Shown in pieces: positions 32,320 through 43,542 of a DNA stretch of 64,000 nt. The position numbers and the translations under genes are program-made. The stretch covers positions 62,001 to 126,000 of the forward strand of contig RSEE01000058.1 in the NCBI GenBank assembly GCA_003971905.1, in the 5' to 3' direction. The notes below the pieces were generated by a model. It was not told the DNA's origin. It saw only the letters and a program-made list of their open reading frames with translations, and searched no databases. This DNA comes from Moniliella sp. 'wahieum'. Taxonomy: Eukaryota; Basidiomycota; Moniliellomycetes; Moniliellales; Moniliellaceae. The first letter of the stretch is position 1; every line of letters begins with the position of its first letter.

Positions 32320-35300
32320 TCCCGTTTTCTTTTTCTTCCTTTTGTTTGAACTGTATCCACTCCACCCTCTCTCGTAACACCCCCCTTGTTCTTGTTTCTT
32401 TTTGCTCTGCCTGTGCACAGCCACATTTTTATCCTTTTGGTCGTCTTGTCACATGTCATTGCTACTTCTCGAGTGGTCTATGCCTTCCATAGCCACCTCT
32501 GATGGTAGCTAGGGCTGAACTGCTGTTGGTTTATCCCTCGGACATTTGATTCAAATTAAAGCCAGTTTCTGGTTAACTGTATGAATGTGCGTGGACTTGG
32601 CAGATGATAACGAGAAGAAGTACCGCCTACCACTGTAGGCATTCTTGGGCAGCTCACTCGTTCACTTTGAAAATACTGACACGGAGAAAGTGTGCAAATG
32701 TTGTTGAGCCGACCTATAACCGAGCTGCCGCCCTACTATATGTCGGAAGAGAGCGGCACCCCGACCTCGTATGTGCTGGCTCATGCTGGGGTCGCAAGTA
32801 TTGCCACGGAGACGATAAAGAGAGTTGGGGCGTTTGATACAAACGCACCTTGCCAAATACAGTACGGCAGTGTCAGGAGACGGAGGTGGGGGCAGGGAAG
32901 CAGATGGATTACATACATCTATGGACGCAGAGGAGGTATATGACCTCCTCAGGAAGGGGGCACAGTCGAGAGGTGGACACAGGATCTCCCAACTGATAGG
33001 AGTCACGCCATAGTGCCCATACGGGCCTAGTGGGCAAGGGCCCCCTAGCACTGTATGATTCTGACAGGCAGCGATTGTTTGGCCGACGGGCTGTTCCGGT
33101 TGACTTCTGCAGAATGGTCGCACCCCCTCTCACACGCTGCCGCGTTTTCGCAGCATCGGATCTTGTTCGTAAATGGCCTCTCCGGCAAGTTCCAAGTCAT
33201 CTCCCCTCTCTTCTTAGGATGCGCCCTTCTGCTCTGCCCTCCGCTGTCGTGGTAACGTCAGAGAACATATAAATCCCATGCTTTTCCTTCATAGTCTCTC
33301 GTGCAGTGTGTATCTCTCCTAAGAACAAAACAACTTTGATTCCCTCATTGCTCCAAAGGGCTTCGTCGGTCATACATGGAGAATCGGCTCGATAAAAATG
33401 GTGTGATCCGTGCAGGTACTCGCACTATATTCAATTTTAGGAGACCAACGCACCAGTGTGCCAACAGCAAAAGGAGATACGGATTTGGCCATTTGGCGAT
33501 GCCGGCCACACTAATGTGGCCTATACTTTGTGGTGGGCGTGGACTGCATCAGCAACTTGTTGGACGAGCCCTGCTGGGACATGTGACCTGCGCTTCCCCT
33601 GCCTTCCTACTCCCATAATTAACGCATCTCCCCGCATCAACAAGCTGTTGTTACTAGAGTGCGGCTTAGGAGCACTCGCGACCCTATGGATCGGCTGCAA
33701 AGCAGCCTTCAGACAAGGCGTGAAGGCAAAGTGGTGAGCCACAAATCTTCAAGCAACGTCTGAAGGGAAGGAGAAGGAGAGAGAGAAAAGGGATGGAGCG
33801 AGCAGGGCGTGCTCGGCCTGCTAGGGGAACTCTTCAGCCCGGCTAAGCGAGCATCACCGATCCACTGAGGACCGTGCAGGGGACCCCTAGCACTACCCTC
33901 TAACAGCTGTAGGAAGAGAGCTTCTTTCCGCGTGACTGTTGACAACCACACTTAACACAGTCAACAGATGTGTGGCTCTCGCAGCAAAGCCCGTGGCACG
34001 TGACGTTGCCCGTTGCCCACAGCGCATTTCTATAAGTCACTCGAAGCTTGATGTATGATGCATGGTGACTGTTGCCATCAATCGATGGGTTGGGCATCTG
34101 CGCCCCACCCTCGAGACTGTTGCAGGCGATGCTGGGATTCTTGGACCGCTGATCTAGACATCATGATACAGTCCACGACGGCGGGCTTGAACATTGTGAT
34201 CCTGTGACTCTCCCCATATCACTCACCATCAGCGGTGTGGGGTGGGTGACCGGTGAGGCCGAAGGCCGAAGGCCTGGCTAAGGCCTATAGCTAAGGTGTG
34301 CGCGACGTTTTAGCTTTGGCTATCGCATGCGCCGGAGACTGAACCTCGCCTCAGCGCCATCGCTCAGCCTGAGATGTTGTGCTGCAGCTGTGGCGGTCAC
34401 TGGGGCGATAATAGGCCTCCTCTGGGTCCTCTGCAGTGGATTTGGTGGACCCTACTGAGCACTACTATAACCTGTGGGCCGAACACGGGAAGGAGGATGC
34501 TGCGGCGTAGTGCCAGACACTGTATTTAAAAAAGGTGCGGAAGCGCTGCCTCGTTTCGGATGGGAGTAAACTAATGCCTGGCAGTATATAGGGCTTGACG
34601 AACAGCGCTATAGTGCTTCTGCTGCTTCGAATATGCCCCCGCCGCCTTTGAATTTCATGCAAGCACATGCCCTGTTGTGTTGGGTTGCGGTGCAAGCGTC
34701 GAAGAGAAACGCACAACAGTCCAACAGGACGGATGCACGCTGCTCTTCCGTGAGGAGAAGAGCAGACCCTATAAAGGGGGGACCACCGGACACTCAAGTG
34801 ACTACCTAAGGCCACGACAGGCAGGGCGACTAAGAGTGACTGGTGTTTGGCGGGCGGCGGGCGCAGACTGATGCCCCAGTGACATCATTATATTGATGTG
34901 AGTAGGCAAGGCAACATCGCAGAGAGACGCCACAGCCTACGCTCTCGTAAATGGCTCATTTAAAACCCAGCACCCTGTGATGCACATGCGAAGGCACCGT
35001 CTTGTTGCAGCACAAGGGCGCACACCCACGATGCTCTCCCAGCAGCAATGTGGTGATCCAGGTTGGTCAATGTGCGGGGAAGGGACGGGGCAGTACGGCC
35101 CTAATACCGTTGACAGCATCGTCCGGGCGGGGGCACAAGCACAGCTGCGTGAGCTTCCGTGGGCAACGGTTGGAGCCAAGGCAGACGCGGAGGGTCAGCG
35201 CTCAGCCTGGCTCCCGCTCAGGCCGCACCGTCCCGCCCCCCCTCCATATATTGGCAGTGCCAGATCAGTGCAGGCACCTCTCTCACTTGTAACACCACCA

Positions 35301-35400
35301 CCACCGCTTCCCGCTGCAAGAGCAATTCCCTGCCTTTGAACCAGTAGATCTAACGCCCCCAAGGCCGCCTCCCCCATCAAATACGATCCACTATCGAACC
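32320..35400. other. Long intergenic stretch, no gene recognised
   Basis: About 3 kb without a convincing coding frame. A T/C-rich stretch follows the lipase stop and is likely its 3' UTR. Near 34250-34340 are GGCCGAAGGCCGAAGGCC and GGTGACCGGTGAGG palindromes. The 34900-35340 part is more GC-rich, with a CACCACCACCACC run near 35290, and is the likely upstream region of the kinase gene. Confidence 0.5.
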
Positions 35401-36960
35401 ATGGTGCCTGCCCACGGCCGTTTCACAGCCTTGGCCAAACCCCCTACGTCCCGATGGGAGACGACACCGGTCCCCACACAGTGAGGTGCGCTACATCCCC
35501 CAGCATCGCCGCCTTGGCCAGGGTGGATTCGGCACAGTGTCGCTCGCCAGGCGCTCGTCTGACCAGGCTCTGGTTGCGATAAAAAAAGTCCGCTTCGAGA
35601 CCCCCCAAGGCGGCTCTCCCGACAGCGAGGAGCGGGCGCGGCTCGAGTCCGAAATCCGGACACTCTATGCGCTGGCGCCGCACAAAAACATCATAGGCCT
35701 CAGTGCCACTTGGTTCAACCCTGCCACAAAGTAAGTCTGACTTCTCTGTCGCCCCGTGTCTCCTATAACGGGGAAATGGTTGTTGAATGCCAGCAGTTCG
35801 CCCCTCTCTCTTATGGATGAGTCGAAAGCTAACAGTATTACAGTGTCTGCTCCCTGTGTTCGAATATGCCTCTGGAGGGTCGTTAGATGGGCTTATTTCC
35901 GCGCATCGAAACCAAGCAAACGGGCACGCATTGGCCGGGCTGGATGTCAGTCTGGTGCGATCGCTGTTGCTCCAGCTCCTGCAAGCAATCGACGCTTGCC
36001 ACAACTACACCGATCCCATCACGGGCGAGCAGAGCGTCATCCTTCATTGCGATCTCAAGCCGGCCAACATCCTTCTGGACCAGCGCATGCGACTCAAGCT
36101 CGCTGACTTTGGTATGAGCTCTCGTACCCACGCGGCTGTCTCGGTGCCGCCTGGCCCGGTGGCACCGAATACTACCTTGCTCCGGAGCTGGTCGTTCCTC
36201 CGGCCAAGACGCAGAGGACCGCGACCCCGGCGACGGACATGTACGCGATTGGGTGCATCGTGTACGAAATGTGCACCTTCTCCCGCCTCATTCGTCCCGG
36301 CCCCGGTGGCAGAGCGGTGCGTGCCGAACCGGTCTTACCCAAAGGGTACCCACCCTGGTTGGTCGAGGTGGTACAGTACCTGGTGAAAAAGGAGGCAAGC
36401 CAACGTCCCCCCGCTCGCCAGATCTTGGCGCTGGAGGTGATGAAAGCAGAGGAACAACAACTGGCCCTCGTCCACGCCAAAGCCGATGCTGCAGACCAGA
36501 TTGTCAAATGGGAGAAAATGGGCCTTCTCCAGGAAAATATGTCCCCCTCTGCGACGCCCAATGTGCCGGTCCAGCGGCAAAAGAACGAGCAAGCGCTTCT
36601 TTGTTCGTCCCCGACAAGTGGAGCAGTGACTTCTGGGACTCTGCCTATGACAATGCGTCACTCACGGCCCTACGGCGCGAGCTTGCAAAGTACATTAAGG
36701 CTAATGACGATGTAGGGGAGGAGCTCAAGGCTCTGGACAAACTGAAGCAGGAAGTGGACGACGCTTACGAGGCCGTTGTCTCCATCGGACGCCGTGGTGC
36801 TGAATGGTTCCAAAGGGTCCGCACCCAGATGGACAAAGAACGGGCCCGAGCCGAGGAGGCGCTTCAGATGGACAAGATCATCCGCGGGATGTGCCACCGG
36901 CTCGACTGCATTGAAGTTAATGTACAGCAGAACGAACTTGCCCTGCCTGACGCCAACTAA
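35401..36960 (+). CDS. Serine/threonine protein kinase with C-terminal coiled coil
   Basis: Most kinase subdomains are present. The glycine loop LGQGGFGTVSLA (from ~35510) and VAIKKVRFE (ATP-binding lysine) come first. An intron follows after NPATK (35731-35843, GTAAGT...ACAG). Then come LPVFEYASGGSLDGLI, the catalytic loop HCDLKPANILLD, ADFGMSS (Mg-binding DFG), and in the next frame GGTEYYLAPEL (APE) and DMYAIGCIVYEMCTF (DxxxxG). The catalytic loop has HCD, not HRD, so this is a non-RD kinase. The kinase domain is followed by ~200 residues rich in Lys/Glu/Ala (ELKALDKLKQEVDDAYEAV, TQMDKERARAEEALQMDK), probable coiled coil. The ATG at 35401 has a good context (ACCATGG) but needs a frame slip before 35486; slips also lie near 36155 and 36595. 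Subfamily is unclear, possibly NEK-like. Confidence 0.82.
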
Positions 36961-37382
36961 GCGTCCTTTTCCCATTCCCTCTTCTTACTACTACATATAC
37001 CACAAGGTTCGGTTTTGGCTTTGGCTCACTCTCGACATATGATTATATGTAAACTAAAACAACTAGTGTCTCTCTCGCCTCTCGATGATTGGAATCTGTA
37101 TCCCTTTTTTGTGACCGCACACGATGGTATTCTTACATAGCTGCTACTATATATGGTGTACTACTAGTTGTAAAAGTATGAGGGTTTGTAGATCATTGAG
37201 TATACACCACTATATTGTCGCTGCCTGTGGAGTGGGGCTCTCTTTCTCCAACAGGAAAGATGATGGTCTACTAGCATAATATCATAAGGAAGATGTATTT
37301 CGCCAGCAGTATTTTATACTAAGTCAAGAGGATTTAGTGATGGGAGTGTACACGAGTGAGAAATACGGATGTGGAAAGGAAA
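36961..37382. other. 3' region between kinase and membrane-protein gene
   Basis: AT-richer DNA holding the 3' ends of two convergent genes. No coding frame is seen. Confidence 0.5.
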
Positions 37383-38024
37383 TCAGACGAGGGAACATTG
37401 ACTTCTTTTGAGTAGACTGAGTTTGAGATAAATGCCAAAAGCATGCCACAACAGTGCGAAGAGGAAGAGCCACAACACTCCGTTGTACAGGTCGAGATGG
37501 ACCGCAGGGGAGGTGATCCGATCGGTGACGGTTCCTTGGATTATTAGAAAGATGACCGCTGGCATGCCGACCGTAAGGATGTTGTCGCTGAGCTCCCACT
37601 TGCAAAGATATAATGTTGTATGGTCTGTATTCTTGCAGAAAAGTAAATATGAACACCAGGCAAACCCAAGGTTGGCACCAAGATAATCATGGCACCAAGG
37701 TTGTGGAAGGGGAGCAAGTACCACAGCCTTGACGGATGTGCAACCTCTGGAGCCCGTAGAATGCCCCGCATCAGCAACCAGATGGGTTTTACCGGTGCAA
37801 TGCACATCAGCAACGAGAGCGGGGTAGAGAGCACTCAAGATCAAGTCCTTCCCCTCAGCCCCACAACTTCTCCGTTCGCCTTGGCATCTTTTCGCGAGGG
37901 CGACCGTGATGTTGAGGCATGGAGTCCTGATGGTCATCGAGGGTGGTGCAATGACACGAGTAGTGGTGGTCGAAGCCAAAAACCAGAAAACACCTACAGG
38001 AGAACATAAACAGCTAGTCGCCAC
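37383..38024 (-). CDS. Uncharacterised multi-pass membrane protein
   Basis: I do not recognise the family. Two overlapping minus frames alternate in protein-like composition, suggesting one gene with frame slips or introns. Hydrophobic segments read LSTPLSLLMCIAPVKPIWLL, then LLPFHNLGAMIILVPTLGLP, then SDNILTVGMPAVIFLIIQG, and VLWLFLFALLWHAFGIYL, with a short basic tail. At least four membrane spans are likely. The N-terminal end and the start codon are not settled. Confidence 0.42.
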   Translation of the reverse strand: MATSCLCSPVGVFWFLASTTTTRVIAPPSMTIRTPCLNITVALAKRCQGERRSCGAEGKDLILSALYPALVADVHCTGKTHLVADAGHSTGSRGCTSVKAVVLAPLPQPWCHDYLGANLGFAWCSYLLFCKNTDHTTLYLCKWELSDNILTVGMPAVIFLIIQGTVTDRITSPAVHLDLYNGVLWLFLFALLWHAFGIYLKLSLLKRSQCSLV

Positions 38025-38667
38025 TAAGGGCTATAGATTGCGGAACAGGGAAAACTGAAGCCAAAAGAACACCGGGGCTCCTATACGCCGAGGAGAGCTT
38101 GAGAGCCTACTATGGAGCTTGTGGACGGACCTTCTGGCCAAACACGTGACCATCCGGTGCCTCAACAGACACCGTTTTTACTGTGTTCACACGTCCTGCT
38201 GCGACGGTTGCTTCGTGTCGACATTGCTCTCCTGAAAAGCGACGTCTGGTGGACGTTGTGGGGGTCGAGGTGTGTTTGGAGTTAGAGAGAGAGATGTGGT
38301 ACAACCCAGCGTCGGTGTTTGGAGTTAGAGAGAGAGATGTGGTACAACCCAGCGTCGGTGCTGCTCTTCTGCGACACATGGAGAGCCACAAGGGATGCTC
38401 GGGAGAGGAGGCCAAGTGGGCACGCTTGCGCTTGGCGCACTGCACCAGTGTCGCATCCATGCCCCGCACATTCGGGGTTAAGCGCACGTTAAGCATGGCG
38501 CTTACAGACGGCGCTGCCCCATGGCCGAGCAGGGCCGAATCATTTAATCGTTAATCACAGATGAAATCATCGAAATCATCTCACAGGCAAGGGTGAATAA
38601 AGCCCGCCTGGGCCCGGCAATTCTCGATCCGGCACGCAACATCCCCACCTTGATCTCACCCTCCACA
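38025..38667. other. Intergenic between divergent genes
   Basis: Separates the membrane-protein gene from the reductase gene and should contain both promoters. Frames of ~125 codons exist on both strands but overlap a perfect tandem duplication and look accidental. Confidence 0.45.
38272..38360. repeat. 43-bp perfect tandem duplication
   Basis: Two identical adjacent 43-base copies (38272-38314 and 38315-38357) start GTGTTTGGAGTTAGAGAG and end CCCAGCGTCG, plus three bases of a third copy. There is no mismatch, so the event is recent. It lies in the shared upstream region of two divergent genes. Confidence 0.93.
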
Positions 38668-39860
38668 ATGGCGCCTACTATCCCGGCTACTCGACGCTCC
38701 TGGTATTTCGTCAAGTACGCCAATGGACCGCTTGACCCGGCCAAGTCATTCGAGCTGAGGCGGAACCCATCCCTGAGCTGAAGGAAGACGAAGTGCTGGT
38801 TGAAGTGGACTACTTGGCCGCCGAGCCGTCGATGCGCGGTACGATGCGTTCCACCGAGTCCTACCGTCCTCCTGCTCCACTCAATCAAGTCTTCTGGGCT
38901 CTGGGCACGGGAAAGGTCGTAGCTTCCCGCTTCGCCCCTCTGCCTGTGGGTACCTTCGTCTATGGCAACCTGGGCTTGACGACCCATGCGATTGTGAATG
39001 GACCTCAGGTCACCTCTCCCCGTGCGGGTGCGTTCGCCCTGCGTCCTGTTCCTACTCGCCCCACCAAGAATGGCACCACCCTGGACGCGAGGGAATTCAT
39101 GACTGCCTTTGGTCCTCCAGGGATGGCTGCCTACGTCGGCCTGCTCCACCCTCTGGTCGGAGCCCTGGGACGGTTCCGCGATACCAACTGGAGGACGAAG
39201 TGGTGCTCGTTACAGGCGCTGTGGAGCGACAGGGAACTATGTGATCCAGATTGCTAAGGCAAAAGGTGTCAAGAAAGTAGTGGGGATTGCCTCCAAAGGC
39301 AAGCGCGATGCCGTGCTCGCTTCCGTGCTGATGCTTTTGTCGCTTACGACGAACCCGACTTCCACCCAACTCTTCCAGGCAACCGAACGGAAGGGGACAT
39401 TGTAAGTACCCCTCATTTTGCTTCGGAAGGGTCGTCGACCGGCTGAGTGCTAATATTTTGAGGAACAGGTTATTCGAAAACGTCGGAGGTAAAGTTTTCC
39501 AAACCGCGCTGCTGGCCTTGGAGGAAAATCGGGTCGGGTGGCTCTTTGCGCCTGGTGAGCCAAATGACAGCCTGAAACCCGACGTAACTGTAGCGGCAAG
39601 TCTATCGTGGGGTATTGTTCTGTCGCGCCGGTTGACTGTCAACGGGTTCATTTGCAGTAACCCCATCTACCAAGACATCAAGCCCGTTGAAGGTCTTGCG
39701 GAGCTTTGATGAACAACCAGATCCACTCGACCTACTACGAATACCAACCTCCGGTATTGAGAACGCTGTGGATGCTATTTTGGCCATGCTACATGGGAAG
39801 AATGTGGGCAAGACCACAATTGCGATCCGGCATCCGTCCGCTGTGAATTCCAAGATGTAA
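38668..39860 (+). CDS. MDR-family NADPH-dependent alkenal/one oxidoreductase
   Basis: Zinc-free medium-chain reductase related to prostaglandin reductase 1 / leukotriene B4 dehydrogenase, which reduces the double bond of enals and enones with NADPH. It starts MAPTIPATRRSWYFVKYANG at 38668. ELKEDEVLVEVDYLAAEPSM follows with MRGTMR, then AFGPPGMAAYVGLL, the cofactor-binding GATGNYVIQIAKAKGVKKV segment and LFENVGGKVFQTALLAL. Near the C-terminus are TVNGFICSNPIY and LHGKNVGKTTIAI before the stop at 39858. A 67-base intron (39402-39468, GTAAGT...CTAAT...ACAG) is clear. Frame breaks near 38770, 39200 and 39330 split the coding region. Its end is only 28 bases from the end of the F-box gene on the other strand. 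Confidence 0.85.
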
Positions 39861-39888
39861 TATAGTCCCCCGATTGGTGCAAAACACC

Positions 39889-41480
39889 TCAAATGCATTT
39901 CTCTCCCGTGTGAAACTGTGACTCGTGGACTGCTTGTACATACTGCGCCGTGAGTGCCTCTAACGCAGCAAGGGTTTGGTCGTCAGCGCCTTGAACATCG
40001 CTGGGTTCCCGATCCCAAGGAGTGGACATGTCCGTCTCTACGGAAGGACCGTTGTAACTAGCACGTTGTCGCCCTGGGTCCGAACATGCCCAGTGGTGCC
40101 CTAGCATCGCCCACTCGTTCTTGTTCTCCAAGGTAAGAGGCGTTGCGCTTGAGAATGAAGGAGGAAATGAGCTTGAGGACGATACGAGAAACTTGGCCCA
40201 AGCCGCCCGAAAGGTTGGTGGTGGACGTATGCGCCACATGAGCTTACTCCATGTGTTTTGCTCCATCTTATGGGCAATGAGTTGTTGTTCGTCATCTGTT
40301 GGATCGGGGTGCCCGCGTGCGCCTGTTGGCAATGGCCGTTCCCGTCCCCGTACCAATTCAAACACCAAGCGCCCTATCCGCATCGGCTCGTCCACCACCA
40401 CCAAACTTTGCAAAGTAGGGGACGAAAGAAGAATGTGCAGCGTTGCCCTTGCCAGGTACAATCCACCAACCCCTTCCGGTCCATCCGGAATCACCCCTGG
40501 TGCCCCGCTCCAAACAAGTCGGGGTTACCCGCGGAAAAGATGCGCGAGAGAACAATGTGGGTCAAGCTGCTGAGTTGGGCCAGCGCGCTGACAGAGGCGG
40601 GTGTACATGTGCAACTGGGTCATCCATCAGCGCCTGTGTCTTTCTCGCGGGAGAAGGGGACTCACCTCAATTCGCTTGAGCGCAAGCAAATGGCCATGTT
40701 GCAACCGCATAATCAAGGGTGGTGGCAGCCGCATCCCCAGTGGCCGTACCAGTCCCGAAGGAGAGACGCCTTGGTTCGTTTGCTTGGCTTGGTAAGCAGT
40801 CGCTCGCTCCACCAGATCGTCCTCCTGACGCGATGCGAAGCCGGCCAGCGTCTCGGTGAGCGGATCGGAAGGATCAAAGAGGTAGCGTGGCCCAGCTTGA
40901 AGGGATAACTGATACGAGACTGCTCTTTCGGCGGCCAAATCGGGTCCGATCAGACACACTTCTTCCGCCTGGCCTAAACGGTAGGCTGCTCTTGTGGCTG
41001 ACGAGCCAGCGGGGCCGAGCAGCGAAGGGGATAAGAGGAGGTGAGTGATTGATGGCCCCACGCGGAAAAGAATGGCATCCACGTCGAGTGCATGCTGCGA
41101 CCCCACTGCTCCAGGAACCATGTACTCCCCCCCGTGATCTAGGAGTACGGCCGATCGAGTCCAGCGCGCTCGTTCTGTGCCCCTTGGCCCTTGCAGAGCA
41201 GAGCGAAAGAGGGAAGCCGCCCGCGTCCAACGATACGAACATGTCGATACAACACTGGCTCATACAACTCTCGCCACACAGAACCAAGGAGGCAAAGAGT
41301 AATCAGCGTCGGGCCGCGGCCGCAAGCCCTGGCGGGGCGAAGTCGAGGCGGGGTGGCCGCTCCGGCCGCGCTCCGCTCCTTATTCCCACATGCATCCTCC
41401 CATGTCGTAACACGAATCAAGGCATCGAAGATCTCAAGCAGCAGCTCAAACGGAAGATACGCAAACGGGTTGTTCACCAT
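39889..41480 (-). CDS. F-box-like protein
   Basis: Probably a substrate adaptor of an SCF ubiquitin ligase. From ATG 41480 the protein starts MVNNPFAYLPFELLLEIFDAL, an F-box helix. After a low-complexity Ala/Arg-rich insert follow LITLCLLGSVWRELYEPVLY and RHVRIVGRGRLPSFALL, the typical fungal F-box continuation. The next part (from ~41120) shows VGPSITHLLLSPSLLGP, LASRQ-type and DPSDPLTETLAGFASRQEDD segments. The C-terminal part has VGGLYLARATLHILLSSPTLQ and VVVDEPMRIGRLVFELVRG, with a Ser-rich tail, and ends at 39889. At least two frame changes occur (near 41130 and 40560), by intron or indel. A longer N-terminus from an upstream ATG is possible. No leucine-rich or WD repeats are apparent. 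Confidence 0.68.
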
Positions 41481-43361
41481 CCTGTCGTGGTCCTGTGGGA
41501 CATAGCACGTGGGGAAGGGACGGTGGCTGTGGGGGAGAGACATTGGAGATGGCAGCCCGATACCACTGATATCATACCCCTCCCCAAGGATCGAAATGAT
41601 CATGAGCCCCTCACGTAAGCCGCGCTGTGGGCCACCACGAAATGTGTCATTGCAACGTGAGGCGCATGTGCATGGTGGCGGATGATCGATGATCGATGAT
41701 CGATGATCGATATTCTCTTTGATCCGATGGCCATTCGTATGATGATTTGTGAGGCCCACCAGCTCACCGGGCTCACCACAATATTGATGTGGTAGCGTAA
41801 AAGCGCAAAAGACATGGGGGCGCGCAGGATTTTCCAGCGTGGCCTAAAGACTGGGAGAGAACTAGCGATCCACAAAATAATAAGAGGGAGAAATCCTCCA
41901 CAGCCCACGCTCCGGGAGGTCTGGAGGTATATATATTTCGGTTCTTACTAGGTTTAGACGTAGCGTTCCCCCTGTCCCAGCCTTAAGCTCTACCAATGAA
42001 ATGGACGAACTATAGAGAATGCCTGTGTGGTGAATATATTCTGTGGTCCCCGTTCATCCCCTTCTTCGCTATCTTTTGCCAGAGAGGCGACGATACAGAT
42101 GACACAAACCAAGAAGTGTACCAGCTCATTACAACAGTGCCTTGTACTCCCCTGAGGCTGTGGCTGATTGAGAGGTCGGTCAAGAAAATTCGCTCCTATA
42201 CAGCAGTCGAAACAGAGGCGGATGATTATGGTGAGATCAATGATGAGAGAGGTTACTACTTAATAGGGAGGGAAGACACATGATCTTGACAATGGACAAA
42301 CGGTGGCGGTATCGTTCGCTCAGGCCAAAAGCAAATCTATTACAGAGGCCATTACCGCTGTTTAGCAAGTCTCTCGCCAGATTGCCCACGCCAGTCACAA
42401 TAAGAAGAACGGTGGTGCACACACTTAGAATGAGAGGGAACGACACAGATTGAAAAGAATCATTCATTATCCGCCTCTCATCCTGGGAGGGAACGGCACC
42501 CGTAGGCAAATGGCGCTTTCGACTGGGACAGGTTCTTTTGTCAGAGAGGCACCCCCTCCCAATCAGACCGGGGCGACAGCCCCCTCTCTAGTAGGCTCCA
42601 TATGGCACGATGCTATATACTGCACATTGCTTTACCGCCGGCGCTACTCTTGATAGGTGACGGGGAGTAACCGAGCCTGGTCGAGCGCATCCTCTCCCCT
42701 TTTGTCTCCCTTACCTGGTTAGACCGACGTCAAAACTAGGCCGGCTTGTCTCGGAACGTTGAACGCGTTGAGCACGTTAAGCAAACCTATGCGCTCTGTT
42801 GTGTCCAATTTAAACGGAACTTGTTCCCATCGATCTATGCAACTAGTAGTAGGATCAAGTTCTTTTCCTACGGCCGAGGTGGCGCCTGCATGAGCTTCTC
42901 TGAGTCCATGTTTTAATGATCCTATTCGTCAATTTGGTCTCTTTGGCTTTGGACGCGAGTGTGCTCTAACTTGAGCCTCCGGATCTGGACGTCAGTTTCC
43001 TGATCTGAGCGTTCCTTCTCGTTGTGATGCTCCCCTCATGCCTTTTTTGCGTTTCTGCCTGAGGGCGGAGATCCTTTCCTTTACTTGGGCGGTTCTGATT
43101 TTGACTGTTCCTGTTCCTGGCTGAGTGTAGAGACATTTCCTTACTTGGTTTGCGCTCCTTTCTGAGAGCCACTTATCTCGATTCCGCCCCTCTTTCGTCG
43201 TCGTGTTTTGTCTATTCGTTTGTACCTGCCTATATATGGCCCTTGATCCGCGCATGATCCTTTTCCCCTCTACTGAATGGTCATTCTCCGTCTTTTTTCT
43301 TCTCATTTCGTCTTGCTTTTCGTCATCTTCTTCGTCATCTTCGTCGTCGTTTTCATTCGTC
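41481..43361. other. Intergenic, no clear gene
   Basis: Upstream region of the F-box gene and left flank of the solo LTR. Two ~90-codon open frames (41996-42283 plus; 42509-42237 minus, with a hydrophobic stretch ILSVCTTVLLIVTGVG) have no recognisable domain and may be chance. From ~43170 to 43361 the plus strand is strongly T/C-rich with TCGTC words, and the LTR inserted into a TCGTC. Confidence 0.4.
41681..41711. repeat. 7-bp microsatellite (GATGATC)4
   Basis: Four full copies of GATGATC plus a partial one. Overlapping units create repeated ATCGAT palindromes. A second array of the same unit lies at 45706-45732. Confidence 0.85.
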
Positions 43362-43542
43362 TGTCACAGTCGGGGCTAAGGCGAGGGAGACCAGGATCGG
43401 ACTAGGCCAAGGGGTGTAGCAATCGTTCGTGGGGAAGAAGCAAGAACAGAGGACATGGTGCGAAGTGGAAGGAACAGGGACGAAGCGAGACGCTCGAGAC
43501 GAAGAAATTAGAAATGGGAGCGAGATCAGCCAAACTATGACA
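43362..43542 (-). mobile_element. Solo LTR of a gypsy-family element
   Basis: A 181-bp sequence starting TGTCACAGTCGGGGCTAA and ending AAACTATGACA, with no internal element attached. Its ends and several internal words (AATCGTTCGTGGGGA, AAGCAAGAACAGAGG) match the LTRs of the complete gypsy element at 12575-18267, but the middle has diverged, so it is a related subfamily. The five bases TCGTC occur directly on both sides (43357-43361 and 43543-43547), a target-site duplication. This is the signature of LTR-LTR recombination that removed the body of an element. Confidence 0.9.

Noticed and set aside
38110-38554. Two antiparallel ~125-codon frames
   Set aside because: They overlap the 43-bp duplication, whose length is not a multiple of three, and show no domain.
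41681-41711. Regular short direct repeats, considered as CRISPR-like
   Set aside because: Units are adjacent without spacers and the genome is eukaryotic; a microsatellite explains it.
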